From: Thiohalophilus thiocyanatoxydans
GTDB taxonomy: Bacteria > Pseudomonadota > Gammaproteobacteria > UBA6429 > Thiohalophilaceae
Reading direction: 5' to 3'
Assembly (NCBI RefSeq): GCF_004366735.1
Contig: NZ_SOQX01000001.1
Span: 1 to 64,000 of the forward strand
Length of the DNA: 64,000 nt
The notes beneath the pieces were generated by a model that was given only the letters and a program-made list of their open reading frames with translations, was not told where the DNA came from and searched no databases. The position numbers and the translations under genes were made by a program. Within the stretch, counting starts at the first letter, position 1, and every line of letters starts with the position of its first letter. Of the stretch, positions 45,918 to 56,140 are shown piece after piece.

Positions 45918-47777
45918 TCAGGCGTAGTCCTGCAACAGCTGTTCAAGGCGCTGCGTAATTCGCCGCCAGCGCCCCGAATCCATCGACAGGCCGAGCAGCT
46001 CGGCGGTGAAGTGACTGGAATAGGGTGTCTCGTCCATCGGGGCCGCGGCAATGACCTCCAGCCGTTCGCGGCTGGCATGGTACTGCGCCACCAGAAAATC
46101 GATCATCGACTCGCTTAATGGCAAGCGGTACACACGGGTAATGCGCAACGCCAGATGTTCGGCGCTCTTACCCAGATCCTCCTGGACCTCTCTGACCGCG
46201 GCCGCCCCCAGCCCTGCCTTGGCATCGGCGCTGAAGCCGGTCTCCAGTCCACCCAGATACGCCGCGCGACTGCTGTAAATGGCCCGCTGGACACTGGCAT
46301 CGGCAAGCTGCACATACGGCTGCAGAATCAGGGCCAGACGAATCGCCAGACGCTTGAGATCCTCCGCCTGCAACGGCCGCCCCCCGCGCTGCAGGCCGGC
46401 CTCGCTATGTTGATAACCGAGATCCCGCAGATAGTTGCAAAACTGACGGGCAATCTCGATCTTCTGCGCATCATCCAGGACAATCGAATCCTCGCGAATG
46501 CGCAGGCCGCGGGCGCGGCGGTGCGGCAATGCAAAGCGTTTTTCTGCCGGGGAAGAGCGGCGACGTAACTCTTCCCAGCGCCGCAGATCCCGCACATAGC
46601 GTTCCCGCCATTTATGCAGCTCCTCAACGGCGCGGCGACTCTGACGCACCTGTTCCAGAATCGTTTTCAGCTGGGTCCGGTCGTCCGGCCGTCCCCGCGA
46701 CACCAGCCGTTCCAGCCCTTCGGTCAATTGCGTCAATAATGCTTCCGGCGCCAGACCGCTCACCGACTCATCAAGGCCCAGCTCCGGATAGTCCATCAGC
46801 CGGGCGGCCAGGGCATGCAAACGGCTCAGCGCCATCGCCTGACTGACACTGTAGCGACTGCGCGCCGCCTCCACCTCGTCCAGACTGCGCACCAATTGCC
46901 AACCGCCCTCGTAATCGATCACCAGCCGGGTAATCTCGCGGCCGCTGAGCAACTCGAAGACCAGCACCAGCAGCTCCTGAACATCTTCCAGTGCCATCAG
47001 ATCCAGGTTGTGCTCGTCGGCGGCGGAGAAAATGGCGCCCAGAAAGTTGTCCCGCCGCGGCACGCCGTGTTCAAAAGACGGGGCCACGCCCGTCAGACGA
47101 TCGCGCAGCAGATCGGCCTCGTCCGGCGCCGTGGCGTGAATCTTTTCCAGCGCCGCCGCCCGGGCCTCGGCGCTGGCATGGATCAGATCCTGCACCCGGC
47201 TGCGCAGGCCCAGGCGCCGGTAGATCTCGATCTGCTCGGTGATCTCGGCCAGGCTGGCATCCCCGGTCAGCTCCCGCACCGCCAGTGCCACGCTCTCGGG
47301 ACTCAGATCCAGCTCATGCAACAGCGCCCCGGCCGCACGCAGTCGCCGGGCCTCCGGCGTCAGCGCCTGCAGGACACCATCGCGACTCTCAAACAGCAGA
47401 TCCGGCAGCAAATCGAGTGTCTTGCTCAACACCTCGCGGGCATCGTCCTGGCGCCGGCCACGCAACACTATCGCCACAAAACGGGCCAGCAAACCGATCA
47501 CACCCAGGATCAGCGTATAGGCGGCAAAAAAGACAAAGTTCTCTAGCGGGGCGGCATGCCCGAAACCCAGATAATAGCCGCCCTCCATGGCCAGAAAGGT
47601 CACCGGTCCCGCCGTCCACAACAACTGCAACAGGGTCAGGCTCCAGGGCGTCTTGCGCACGCTCGACACCGCCTCGTCGATACGGCTGTGACCGACCCGC
47701 TCCAGGCTGATGCGTTCCTGATCCAGCCCGATCAGTTCATCCTCGTCTGTTTTATTTTTACGCCAGGGGAGTTTCAC
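45918..47777 (-). CDS. Unknown membrane protein with long coiled, Arg/Glu-rich cytoplasmic part
   Basis: 619-aa protein I do not recognise. A short polar N-terminus (MKLPWRKNKTDEDE) is followed by two membrane helices (LTLLQLLWTAGPVTFLAMEGGYY; FVFFAAYTLILGVIGLLARFVAIVL), then about 500 residues dominated by charged helices with heptad-like leucines, including EELHKWRERYVRDLRRWEELRRRSSPAEKR. The opening with VGHSRIDEAVSSVRKTPWSL resembles no catalytic motif known to me. It stands alone between a BCCT transporter and a dioxygenase gene. A scaffolding or envelope role is possible but unsupported. Confidence 0.75.
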   Translation of the reverse strand: MKLPWRKNKTDEDELIGLDQERISLERVGHSRIDEAVSSVRKTPWSLTLLQLLWTAGPVTFLAMEGGYYLGFGHAAPLENFVFFAAYTLILGVIGLLARFVAIVLRGRRQDDAREVLSKTLDLLPDLLFESRDGVLQALTPEARRLRAAGALLHELDLSPESVALAVRELTGDASLAEITEQIEIYRRLGLRSRVQDLIHASAEARAAALEKIHATAPDEADLLRDRLTGVAPSFEHGVPRRDNFLGAIFSAADEHNLDLMALEDVQELLVLVFELLSGREITRLVIDYEGGWQLVRSLDEVEAARSRYSVSQAMALSRLHALAARLMDYPELGLDESVSGLAPEALLTQLTEGLERLVSRGRPDDRTQLKTILEQVRQSRRAVEELHKWRERYVRDLRRWEELRRRSSPAEKRFALPHRRARGLRIREDSIVLDDAQKIEIARQFCNYLRDLGYQHSEAGLQRGGRPLQAEDLKRLAIRLALILQPYVQLADASVQRAIYSSRAAYLGGLETGFSADAKAGLGAAAVREVQEDLGKSAEHLALRITRVYRLPLSESMIDFLVAQYHASRERLEVIAAAPMDETPYSSHFTAELLGLSMDSGRWRRITQRLEQLLQDYA

Positions 47778-48208
47778 CAGGATCCTTGTGTAATATGCGC
47801 AGAAGAAGTTAAGCGGATTATTTCAACTTGTACCATGTCCTCACAACAACAAAAGCGTGCCACAGCACAAAGATAGCGAATCAACGTGCCGGCACCAGCC
47901 GGTTCTGTACCGCCCGTGGCATCCGGCGCCGGCCCTGCGCGCGACCGGCATGCCCGAAGGCGAAAAGCAGCAGCAAGGCGGAGCCGGTGAGCGATGCAGT
48001 CGGCCACCGTAATGGACACCTGTAAACGTCGTTTCGTTACGACCCTGCTAAACATGCCGGATTAGCGTGAGCCGGTTCCGGGTGACACCACACCGTTTTT
48101 TGGCTCGAAATGTACGCCGGTTTGATCTTCGTCAATGCCCGCCCGATCCGCTTCGCTATGCTTGGAGAAGACCTGTCAGCCACCCAAACCCGACCCGCGA
48201 GGCGTCCC
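47778..48208. other. Intergenic region before the TauD-family gene
   Basis: About 430 bp between divergent genes. Open frames here show no protein-like features. No terminator, operator or RNA gene recognised. Confidence 0.35.
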
Positions 48209-49141
48209 ATGTCCCGTCCACAACACCGTCCGGATCCCCTGGCCAGCCCCTTCAGTCTGGATAATGAGGATCGCTATCTGCGCTGGCGCGAGCAAAAACT
48301 TCTGGACTATCCCGAGACGCTGGGTGATCTGCTGGTGGAAATCAACGATCCCCGCACCCTCAGCGAGAGCGAACACACCGCCCTGTTACAGCTTTGTCGC
48401 AAGGCCAATATGGCGCTCTATTTCAGCAAAACCGGCACCGATCCCGATCCGGAGATCCCCCTGTCGCTGGGTCGCCGCTTTGGCCTGCACGAACTGAACC
48501 ACAACTGGCTGGCCGACGAGAGTGGCCTGACCTCCCTGACCGTCCGCGACGAAGGGGTCCGCCAGAATTACATTCCCTACACCAACCGGGCGATCAACTG
48601 GCACACCGACGGCTACTACAACGCCCCCAACCGGCAGATCCGCGCCCTGAATCTGCACGTGGTACAACAGGCCGCCACCGGCGGCCACAACGCCCTGCTG
48701 GATCACGAGCTCGCCTACATTCTGCTGCGCGACAAAAACCCGGAGTATATCCGGGCGCTGATGAACCCCCGGATCATGACCATTCCCGCCCGGATCGACG
48801 AAGGCGGCACGGTGGCCCGTCCGGCGGTCGCCGGGCCCGTCTTCAGCATCCTGCCCTCGGGCGATCTGCACATGCGCTACACCATCCGGGTCAACAACGT
48901 GATGTGGGCCGACGATCCGCTGAGCCGCGACGCGCTGGCCTATCTCGAGGAGGTCCTCCACAGCGACTCACCCTATATCTTCCGGGGCCGACTTGAATCG
49001 GGAATGGGGCTGATCAGCAATAACGTCCTGCATGACCGCGCCGCGTTCACCGACGATGCCGCCCACAAGCGCCACTATTACCGCGCCCGGTATTTCGATC
49101 GCCTGGCCGGCACGTCCATCGCAGACACCTATACGCTGTAA
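48209..49141 (+). CDS. TauD/TfdA-family Fe(II)/2-oxoglutarate dioxygenase
   Basis: 310-aa enzyme of the TauD/TfdA superfamily. The iron facial triad is probably His-x-Asp in NWHTDGYYN and the distal His in NNVLHDRAAF; the 2-oxoglutarate-binding Arg is in KRHYYRARYFD. The family includes taurine and trimethyllysine/butyrobetaine hydroxylases, so the substrate is open. The region from LLQLCRKANMALYFSKTG is the usual N-terminal half. I used the ATG at 48209, where protein-like sequence begins; the ribosome binding site is weak. Confidence 0.82.
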   Translation: MSRPQHRPDPLASPFSLDNEDRYLRWREQKLLDYPETLGDLLVEINDPRTLSESEHTALLQLCRKANMALYFSKTGTDPDPEIPLSLGRRFGLHELNHNWLADESGLTSLTVRDEGVRQNYIPYTNRAINWHTDGYYNAPNRQIRALNLHVVQQAATGGHNALLDHELAYILLRDKNPEYIRALMNPRIMTIPARIDEGGTVARPAVAGPVFSILPSGDLHMRYTIRVNNVMWADDPLSRDALAYLEEVLHSDSPYIFRGRLESGMGLISNNVLHDRAAFTDDAAHKRHYYRARYFDRLAGTSIADTYTL

Positions 49142-49171
49142 CGACAATACCGCCAGCCCGGACAGGTTGCG

Positions 49172-49522
49172 TTATCGCTGCGCCTGCCAGGGCCAGCGGC
49201 CGGTCAGTTCGAGTTCCAGGGTAAAGCTCAGGAAGGTTCGCACCAGCACCACCACGGCCAGCACGCCCACGGAATAGAATGTCAGATCGACCGCGACGGT
49301 ATGGATAATATCCGCCGCGATCAGAAACTCCAGTCCGAGCAAAATGCCGCTACCCACCCGCTGGCGCAGTTCCTGGAAGATCGGTTCACGTTCCGTTTCC
49401 TTAAACAGGCGACGCAGGGCCTGAACCAGGGCGTAGATCGCCACCAGGGTAATGATCGCGATCCCCAGCGCCTCGATCAGCAACACGCTCCACTCGGCAA
49501 TCAACCTGATCGCATCGGACAT
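49172..49522 (-). CDS. DUF1622 membrane protein
   Basis: 116-aa small inner-membrane protein with about three helices (WSVLLIEALGIAIITLVAIYALVQAL; GILLGLEFLIAADIIHTVAV; YSVGVLAVVVLVRTFLSFTLELE). DUF1622 proteins have unknown function. The ATG at 49522 has GAAGGAG upstream; the longer frame adds ten residues without support. Confidence 0.85.
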   Translation of the reverse strand: MSDAIRLIAEWSVLLIEALGIAIITLVAIYALVQALRRLFKETEREPIFQELRQRVGSGILLGLEFLIAADIIHTVAVDLTFYSVGVLAVVVLVRTFLSFTLELELTGRWPWQAQR

Positions 49523-49659
49523 AATCCACGCTCCTTCACCCTGCTTCGCCAACCCAATTACTTACCGGGCATTGATTAAAAACCGGATTGATTCAGTGTG
49601 ACACAGACCCCGGATTTGTCATTCGGTATATAAAGTTACCTGGAAGCCGCCCGCCTGAC

Positions 49660-51039
49660 CTAACACTCGGTCAGACTGACCGCCAGGCCGCCCAGGGCGG
49701 TCTCCTTGTATTTGTGCGACATCTCCAGTCCGGTCTGTTTCATGGCCGCGATGCAGTTGTCCAGCGGCATAAAGTGTGTGCCGCTTTCGCGAATCGCCAG
49801 CGAGGCCGCCGCGTGAGCCTTGATCGCCCCGAAGGCATTGCGCTCGATGCACGGCACCTGCACCAGCCCGTTGACCGGATCACAGGTCATGCCCAGGTGA
49901 TGTTCCAGGGCGATCTCCGCCGCGTTTTCGATCTGTTGCGCCGTGCCGCCGCGCAGCGCGCACAACCCGGCTGCCGCCATGGCGGCAGCCGAACCGACCT
50001 CGCCCTGACAACCGACCTCGGCCCCGGATATGGAACTGCGATGCTTGATAATCCCGCCGATCGCCCCGGCGCTCAGCAGATAGTCCCGGATCGCCGGGGC
50101 GTCTGCCCCGTCGTGCACCACTCGATCATAGAGCACAGCGGGAATCACCCCGGCCGCGCCGTTGGTCGGCGCGGTGACCACCATGTGCCCGGCGGCGTTT
50201 TCCTCGTTCACCGCGATAGCGTAGGCCGACAGCCAGTCGTTCAGGCTCGCATTGTGCGGTTCGGCTTCAAGTTGTCGGTACAGATGTCGGGCCCGCCGGC
50301 GGATATTCAAACCACCGGGCAAGTGCCCCTCGGCTGCCAGCCCTGTTTCGACACAGGTGCGCATCGCCTGCCAGATCGCATCCAGCCCGGCATCAAGCGC
50401 TTCGTCGCTCAGATAGACCCGTTCATTGGCCCGTTTCATCTGCGCGATCGACAGCCCGCTCTGCGCGGCCATGGCCAGCATCGAGCGCGCGGAATCAAAC
50501 GGGTAGGGGCAGTCGGAAGCCGACGCCATTTTCAGCGGCGCTTCCAGGTCGCTGATCTCGGCCAGCGTACTGACAAACCCGCCGCCGATGGAAAAACAGG
50601 TTTCGGACACCAGCACCTTGTCTTGCGGGTCCCGCAACTCGAAGATCATCCCGTTAGGGTGTTCGGGCAGCGGTTCGCCCTGATCGAAAACAATATCCGT
50701 CGCGGGTGAAAAGCGGATCACGGGCAAATCTTTCGACTCGATCGACGCCTGTTGCCAGAGCTCACTCACCAGGCGGTCCACATCCTGTGAAGCCAGTTCT
50801 CTGGGCGCATAACCGTGCAGACCCAGCGTCACCGCCCGATCCGTACCGTGGCCCTTGCCGGTATAGGCCAGCGATCCTTTCAGGATGCAGCGAACAGAGA
50901 GGCCGTTGGAATCACCCGTCCCCGCGGAATAATCCTTTACCTTGCTCAGGAAACCCTTTGCCGCCACCATCGGACCCATCGTATGGGAGCTGGAAGGGCC
51001 GATGCCGATCTTGAACAGATCCAGGACGCTGATAAACAT
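49660..51039 (-). CDS. sdaA: L-serine ammonia-lyase (serine dehydratase), [4Fe-4S] type
   Basis: 459-aa single-chain enzyme converting L-serine to pyruvate and ammonia. The N-terminal domain opens [20 protein letters not shown]; the catalytic domain has [41 protein letters not shown] with cluster cysteines, and ends near [17 protein letters not shown]. Monocistronic, upstream of (same strand as) polA by 90 bp in the transcription sense. Confidence 0.93.
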   Translation of the reverse strand: MFISVLDLFKIGIGPSSSHTMGPMVAAKGFLSKVKDYSAGTGDSNGLSVRCILKGSLAYTGKGHGTDRAVTLGLHGYAPRELASQDVDRLVSELWQQASIESKDLPVIRFSPATDIVFDQGEPLPEHPNGMIFELRDPQDKVLVSETCFSIGGGFVSTLAEISDLEAPLKMASASDCPYPFDSARSMLAMAAQSGLSIAQMKRANERVYLSDEALDAGLDAIWQAMRTCVETGLAAEGHLPGGLNIRRRARHLYRQLEAEPHNASLNDWLSAYAIAVNEENAAGHMVVTAPTNGAAGVIPAVLYDRVVHDGADAPAIRDYLLSAGAIGGIIKHRSSISGAEVGCQGEVGSAAAMAAAGLCALRGGTAQQIENAAEIALEHHLGMTCDPVNGLVQVPCIERNAFGAIKAHAAASLAIRESGTHFMPLDNCIAAMKQTGLEMSHKYKETALGGLAVSLTEC

Positions 51040-51129
51040 TGACGCTCTCCGACCTGTCAGGAATCGACAGGCTGATCGATGGTTTCGCTGACTCCGTATA
51101 AAAAACCGGAGCCGCTTGCAGCTTAAACC

Positions 51130-53847
51130 TTAGTGCGCTTCGTCCCAGTTGTCACCGATACCCACATCCACTTCCAGCGGCACCGACAGCTCGGCACCCC
51201 TGACCATGTTGTCGCGGATAACTTTTGTGGCTTCGTCGACGGCGTCCTCCCTGACCTCAAAGACCAGTTCGTCGTGGACCTGCATGATCATCCAGATCGG
51301 CAGTTGCTCTTTTTCGATCACCGCATCCAGGGTGATCATGGCGCGCTTGATGATGTCGGCGGCGGTGCCCTGCATGGGGGCGTTGATGGCGGTGCGCTCG
51401 GCGTACTGGCGGCGGGTGTGGTTGCTGGTGTTGATCTCGGGCAGATAGAGCCGGCGGCCATAGACGGTTTCGACGTAGCCCTGTTCGCGGGCCTTCTCGC
51501 GAATATCGTCCATGTACTGTTTAACGCCGGGATAGCGCGCAAAGTAGAGGTTCACGTATTCCTGCGCCTGACCACGATCGATACCGAGCTGACGGCCCAG
51601 GCCGAAGGCCGACATGCCGTAGATCAATCCGAAGTTGATCGCCTTGGCCGAGCGGCGCTGTTCACTGTTCACCTTGTCCAGCTCGACGCCGAACACCTCG
51701 GCGGCGGTGGCGCGGTGGATGTCTTCACCATTCTTGAAGGCGTCGAGCAGACCTTTATCGCCGGACAGGTGTGCCATGATGCGCAGCTCGATCTGCGAGT
51801 AGTCGGCGGCCAGCATGCGATAGCCTTTCTCCGGCACAAACGCCTTGCGAATGCGCCGGCCTTCCTCGCTGCGCACCGGGATGTTCTGCAGGTTGGGCTC
51901 GGTCGAGGAGAGGCGGCCGGTGGCGGCCACCGCCTGTTGATAGGAGGTATGCACCCGCCCGCTGTCGGGATGGATCATCTCCGGCAGCTTGTCGGTGTAG
52001 GTGGATTTGAGTTTGCTCAGGCCGCGCCATTCGAGCACCCGCTGCGGTAGCTCGTAGCCCTGATCGGCCAGCTCCTGCAGCACCGACTCGGCGGTGGAAG
52101 GCTGGCCCTTGGCGGTCTTGCTCACCACCGGCAGGCCCTGCTTTTCGAACAGGATCGCCTGCAGCTGTTTGGGTGAGCCGAGGTTAAACGGCTCGCCGGC
52201 CGACTCGTGCGCGGCCTGCTCCAGCTCCTTGAGCCGTTTGCTCAATTGCTTGCTCTGTTTGTTGAGCATCGCCACATCCAGCTTCACGCCGCGGCGTTCC
52301 ATGCGCGAGAGCACCGGCATCAGCGGCATCTCGATCTCTTTGAAGACTTTGGCCAGCGCGGGAATGGCCTCGAGTTTGGGCCACAGGGTCCGGTGCAGGC
52401 GCAGGGTGACATCCGCATCCTCGGCGGCATACTCGCTGGCCGACTCAATATCCACCTGATCGAAGCTCACCTGTTTGGCGCCCTTGCCGGCGACATCCTC
52501 GTAGTGGATGGTCTTGTGCCCCAGGTACTTGAGTGCCAGGGTGTCCATGTCGTGGCGGCTGGCGGTGCTCTCCAGCACATAGGATTCGAGCATGCTGTCG
52601 AAGGCCACGCCGTCCAGCGCAATGGCATAGCGGCCCAGCACGTTCATGTCGTATTTGATGTGCTGGCCGAGCTTGGGATAGCGGGGGTCCTCGAGCAGCG
52701 GCTTTAACTGTTCGAGGACGTTGTCGCGATCCAGCTGTTGCGGCGCGCCGGAGTAGTTGTGCGCCACCGGCAGATAGGCGGCCTCGCCCGGTTTTATAGC
52801 AAACGAGCAGCCGACGATCGCCGCCTCCATGTAATTGAGACTGGTGGTTTCCAGATCGAAGGCGAACAGCTCGGCCGCCCTGAGCCGTTTAAGCCAGCCC
52901 TCGAAAGCGTTTTGATCCAGGATGGTTTCGTAGGCCGGTTTGTCGCCACCCTCAGCCTGGCCGTTGTCGTCGCCGGCCTCCGCCTGCTCGCCCAGCAGAT
53001 CGCTGAGCCAGCTTTTGAATTCATAACGCTGATAAAACTCGCGCAACGCCGCGTTGTCCGGTTCGCCGCGATTGAGGGTCTCGGGCGTGACATCGAGATC
53101 CACATCGCACTTGATGGTGACCAGTTCGCGGGAGAGCGGCAACTGATCCAGCGAGTCGCGCAGGTACTCGCCCACCTTGCCCTTGAACTGCTCGGCGTTT
53201 TCCATGATCGCCTCCAGCGAGCCGTATTCCTGCAACCATTTGACCGCGGTCTTGGGGCCGACCTTGGGCACGCCGGGGACGTTGTCCACCGTGTCGCCGA
53301 TCAACGCCAGGTAGTCGATGATCTGCTCCGGGCCGACGCCGAACTTCTGTTTGACCCCCTCCACATCACTGAGCGAACCGGACATGGTATTGATCAGGGT
53401 GACATGCGCATCCACCAGCTGGGCCATATCCTTGTCGCCGGTGGAGATGATGGTCTCGATCCCCTGCGCCTCGGCCTGGCGGGCCAGGGTGCCGATCACA
53501 TCATCGGCTTCCACGCCGGGCACGCAGAGCAGCGGCAATCCCATGGCCTGGATGATCTGGTGGATGGGTTCGATCTGCTCGGCTAGGTCATCGGGCATGG
53601 GCGGGCGGTTGGCCTTGTACTCGGCGTAGAGATCGTCGCGAAAGGTCTTACCCTTGGCGTCGAAGACCACGGCGATATGCTCGGGCTGGTAGTCCTTGAG
53701 CAGGCGGCGGATCATGTTGATCACCCCGTAGATGGCGCCGGTCGCCTCGCCGCTGGAGTTGGTCAGCTTGGGCATCGCGTGATAGGCGCGAAACAGATAG
53801 GATGAACCATCGACCAGGATAAAAGGTTTGTTTTGCTTGTCAGACAT
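51130..53847 (-). CDS. polA: DNA polymerase I
   Basis: 905-aa polymerase with all three activities present. 5'-3' exonuclease: VFDAKGKTFRDDLYAEYKANRP and GVEADDVIG. 3'-5' exonuclease: FDLETTSLN, LGQHIKYDMNVL and YAAEDADVTLRL, so proofreading is intact. Polymerase: DYSQIELRIMAHLSGD (motif A), RRSAKAINFGLIYGMSAFGL (B), and QVHDELVFEV (C). Length is usual for gammaproteobacteria. Confidence 0.97.
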   Translation of the reverse strand: MSDKQNKPFILVDGSSYLFRAYHAMPKLTNSSGEATGAIYGVINMIRRLLKDYQPEHIAVVFDAKGKTFRDDLYAEYKANRPPMPDDLAEQIEPIHQIIQAMGLPLLCVPGVEADDVIGTLARQAEAQGIETIISTGDKDMAQLVDAHVTLINTMSGSLSDVEGVKQKFGVGPEQIIDYLALIGDTVDNVPGVPKVGPKTAVKWLQEYGSLEAIMENAEQFKGKVGEYLRDSLDQLPLSRELVTIKCDVDLDVTPETLNRGEPDNAALREFYQRYEFKSWLSDLLGEQAEAGDDNGQAEGGDKPAYETILDQNAFEGWLKRLRAAELFAFDLETTSLNYMEAAIVGCSFAIKPGEAAYLPVAHNYSGAPQQLDRDNVLEQLKPLLEDPRYPKLGQHIKYDMNVLGRYAIALDGVAFDSMLESYVLESTASRHDMDTLALKYLGHKTIHYEDVAGKGAKQVSFDQVDIESASEYAAEDADVTLRLHRTLWPKLEAIPALAKVFKEIEMPLMPVLSRMERRGVKLDVAMLNKQSKQLSKRLKELEQAAHESAGEPFNLGSPKQLQAILFEKQGLPVVSKTAKGQPSTAESVLQELADQGYELPQRVLEWRGLSKLKSTYTDKLPEMIHPDSGRVHTSYQQAVAATGRLSSTEPNLQNIPVRSEEGRRIRKAFVPEKGYRMLAADYSQIELRIMAHLSGDKGLLDAFKNGEDIHRATAAEVFGVELDKVNSEQRRSAKAINFGLIYGMSAFGLGRQLGIDRGQAQEYVNLYFARYPGVKQYMDDIREKAREQGYVETVYGRRLYLPEINTSNHTRRQYAERTAINAPMQGTAADIIKRAMITLDAVIEKEQLPIWMIMQVHDELVFEVREDAVDEATKVIRDNMVRGAELSVPLEVDVGIGDNWDEAH

Positions 53848-53981
53848 GCGTAGTGGTTAACTCTTACGTGAGAATAGTGGCCGAATCTGTCGAACTCGCT
53901 CCACAGGATGCATTATACTTGGCCGGCCGCGATATTGCGGTCACTCGCCGCCGACAATAAGACAGGACCGGATCGATCATA

Positions 53982-54701
53982 ATGGACGATAAGCACAAAC
54001 ACCCCGGGATGCTGCCGGTCAACGATACCATGTTGACCCGCGAATCCTGGAAGATTTTCCAGATAATGGCGGAATTTGTCGAAGGTTTCGAACGCCTGGC
54101 GCAGATCCGCCCCTCGGTGAGTATCTTCGGCTCGGCCCGGACTCACTCCGATCACCCCTATTACCAGAAAACCGTCGAGATCGCCCGGACCCTGTCCAAC
54201 GCCGGATTCTCGGTGGTCAGCGGCGGCGGGCCCGGTATCATGGAGGCGGCCAACAAGGGCGCCTACGAGGGCAAGTCGCCCAGTATCGGGCTCAACATCC
54301 AGCTGCCCCACGAGCAGGGGGGCAATCCCTATCAGGATATCTCGCTCTCCTTTCGCCACTTCTTCTCGCGCAAAGTGATGTTCGTCAAATATGCCGCCGC
54401 CTATGTGGTCCTGCCCGGCGGTTTCGGGACCCTGGACGAGCTGGCCGAGATCCTGACCCTGGTACAGACCAAAAAGTCGCGCCGCATCCCGATTATCCTG
54501 GTTCATGCCCCGTTCTGGACCGGCCTGCTAGACTGGTTTCGCACCACCCTGGTGGACGAAGGCACCATCGATGCCAGGGATCTCGATCTGATCCAGATAC
54601 TGGACGAGCCCGAGGCGATTCTGGATGCTATCTTTAAACATTATGAATACAGCGGCTTCGAGCCCTCGGCCGAAGAAGCCGAGATCATGCTCGACCTGTA
54701 A
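53982..54701 (+). CDS. LOG-family protein (TIGR00730, Rossmann fold)
   Basis: 239-aa protein with the nucleotide-binding GGGPGIMEAANKGAYEG and the LOG signature LPGGFGTLDELAE. LOG proteins cleave nucleoside 5'-monophosphates (cytokinin-type phosphoribohydrolases); some are PpnN-like. Divergent from polA and followed closely by the DUF2782 gene and thrB, an arrangement common near polA in gammaproteobacteria. Confidence 0.88.
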   Translation: MDDKHKHPGMLPVNDTMLTRESWKIFQIMAEFVEGFERLAQIRPSVSIFGSARTHSDHPYYQKTVEIARTLSNAGFSVVSGGGPGIMEAANKGAYEGKSPSIGLNIQLPHEQGGNPYQDISLSFRHFFSRKVMFVKYAAAYVVLPGGFGTLDELAEILTLVQTKKSRRIPIILVHAPFWTGLLDWFRTTLVDEGTIDARDLDLIQILDEPEAILDAIFKHYEYSGFEPSAEEAEIMLDL

Positions 54702-54713
54702 GGCGGTTAACCG

Positions 54714-55049
54714 ATGAACCCACGCACTGTTTTATTCCTTATACTGAGCCTGTCGCTGGCCGCCGGGTCCCTGCACGCCGCCGCCGACGCCCCGCCACCG
54801 CCGCCCCCCCTGCCGGAGGAGCTGGAGGATTATGAGGATGTTCCCCAACCGGAAGTGACGATTATTCGCCGCGAAGATCGCGTGATCGAAGAAGTGCGTA
54901 TCCACGGCCAGCTGCGTTATGTGAAGGTGACGCCGGACCAGGGACCGCCCTACTACTTTATCGACACCGATGGCGATGGCGATCTGGAAACCCGGAAACA
55001 TGAACTGGATCCCCCCACCATTAACCAATGGATCCTTAAACGCTGGTAA
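54714..55049 (+). CDS. DUF2782 secreted small protein
   Basis: 111-aa protein with a signal peptide (RTVLFLILSLSLAAGSLHAAA), a Pro-rich stretch (DAPPPPPPLPEE) and the family core TIIRREDRVIEEVRIHGQLRYVKVTPDQGPPYYFIDTDGDG read in parts. Function unknown. Lies 12 bp after the LOG gene and 42 bp before thrB. Confidence 0.85.
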   Translation: MNPRTVLFLILSLSLAAGSLHAAADAPPPPPPLPEELEDYEDVPQPEVTIIRREDRVIEEVRIHGQLRYVKVTPDQGPPYYFIDTDGDGDLETRKHELDPPTINQWILKRW

Positions 55050-55091
55050 CAGGGCGACCCTTTACACTAACGAGTCTGGCTGAATCCTGAT

Positions 55092-56081
55092 ATGTCGGTT
55101 TATACAAAGGTCGAGCACGACGAGCTTGAAACATTCCTGCGCCATTACTCACTGGGACAACTGGTGGAGTATCGCGGGATCAGTGCCGGTATCGAAAACA
55201 CCAATTATTTCGTCACCACCACACAAGGCCGGTATGTCCTGACCCTGTTCGAGGCGCTGTCGATAGACGAGCTGCCCTATTTCCTCGACCTGATGGCCTA
55301 CCTGGCCGAACACGGGGTTCCCAGTGCCCATCCCGAGGCGGACGATCAGGGCCACTATCTGCGTACCCTCAACGGCAAACCGGCCGCGCTGGTCGTCCGT
55401 CTGGAAGGCAAGAGTGTGGATAATCCCAACCAGGCGCAATGCGCCGCGCTGGGCCGGGCGCTCGGTCATCTGCATGTCGTCGGTCAGTCCTTTACCGGCT
55501 ACCGGGAAAACCAGCGCGGCCCCCACTGGTGGGTGGAAACCGCCGAGCAGGTGCTGCCCCGGCTCGATGGCGAGGACGCCGAACTGCTGGACAACGAGAT
55601 CGCCTATCAAAAGCAACACCGCCACGACAGGCTGCCGCGCGGCGTAATCCACGCCGATCTGTTCCGCGACAACGCCCTGTTCACCGGTAACAAGCTGACC
55701 GGCATCATCGACTTCTATTACGCCTGTAACGATGTGCTGCTCTACGACGTGGCCGTGACCGTGAACGACTGGTGCTGCGACGAAAACGGCCACTTCGATG
55801 CGCCTCGCCTTGAAGCCTTCCTCGAAGCTTATCGTCAGGAGCGGGAGTTTACCGACGCCGAACAGGAAGCCTGGCCGGTGATGCTGCGCGCCGCCGCGCT
55901 GCGCTTCTGGCTCTCGCGGCTCTACGACATGCACTTCCCCCGCGCCGGGGAGATCACCCACACCAAGGATCCCCGGGTGTTTCGGCGTATTCTGGCGCGG
56001 CGTATCGCCTCCCGGGACTCGCTGTCGCTCGCTCACCCCGCCGGGAGGGACGACGGAGGGACGAGGGACGAGGCTTATTGA
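55092..56081 (+). CDS. thrB: Homoserine kinase (ThrB2/APH-fold type)
   Basis: 329-aa kinase of the aminoglycoside-phosphotransferase fold phosphorylating homoserine in threonine synthesis. The N-lobe opens YTKVEHDELETFLRHYSLGQ; the catalytic loop is GVIHADLFRDNALF and the metal loop GIIDFYYACNDVLLYDVA. The final residues (AGRDDGGTRDEAY) do not look native: they are encoded by a family A repeat that supplies the stop. Confidence 0.92.
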   Translation: MSVYTKVEHDELETFLRHYSLGQLVEYRGISAGIENTNYFVTTTQGRYVLTLFEALSIDELPYFLDLMAYLAEHGVPSAHPEADDQGHYLRTLNGKPAALVVRLEGKSVDNPNQAQCAALGRALGHLHVVGQSFTGYRENQRGPHWWVETAEQVLPRLDGEDAELLDNEIAYQKQHRHDRLPRGVIHADLFRDNALFTGNKLTGIIDFYYACNDVLLYDVAVTVNDWCCDENGHFDAPRLEAFLEAYRQEREFTDAEQEAWPVMLRAAALRFWLSRLYDMHFPRAGEITHTKDPRVFRRILARRIASRDSLSLAHPAGRDDGGTRDEAY

Positions 56082-56121
56082 GCCTCGGTACACCCCCTGC
56101 CTCGGCCCTCGTAACTCGTCC
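56044..56121. repeat. Inverted pair of family A repeats at the thrB 3' end
   Basis: gggaggga-cgacgga-gggacga-gggacgag (56043-56070) and, in the reverse sense, ctcggcc-ctcgtaa-ctcgtcc (56101-56121). The left arm encodes the end of ThrB. Confidence 0.7.
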
Positions 56122-56140
56122 CCCGGCCCTGTTCTTTACT

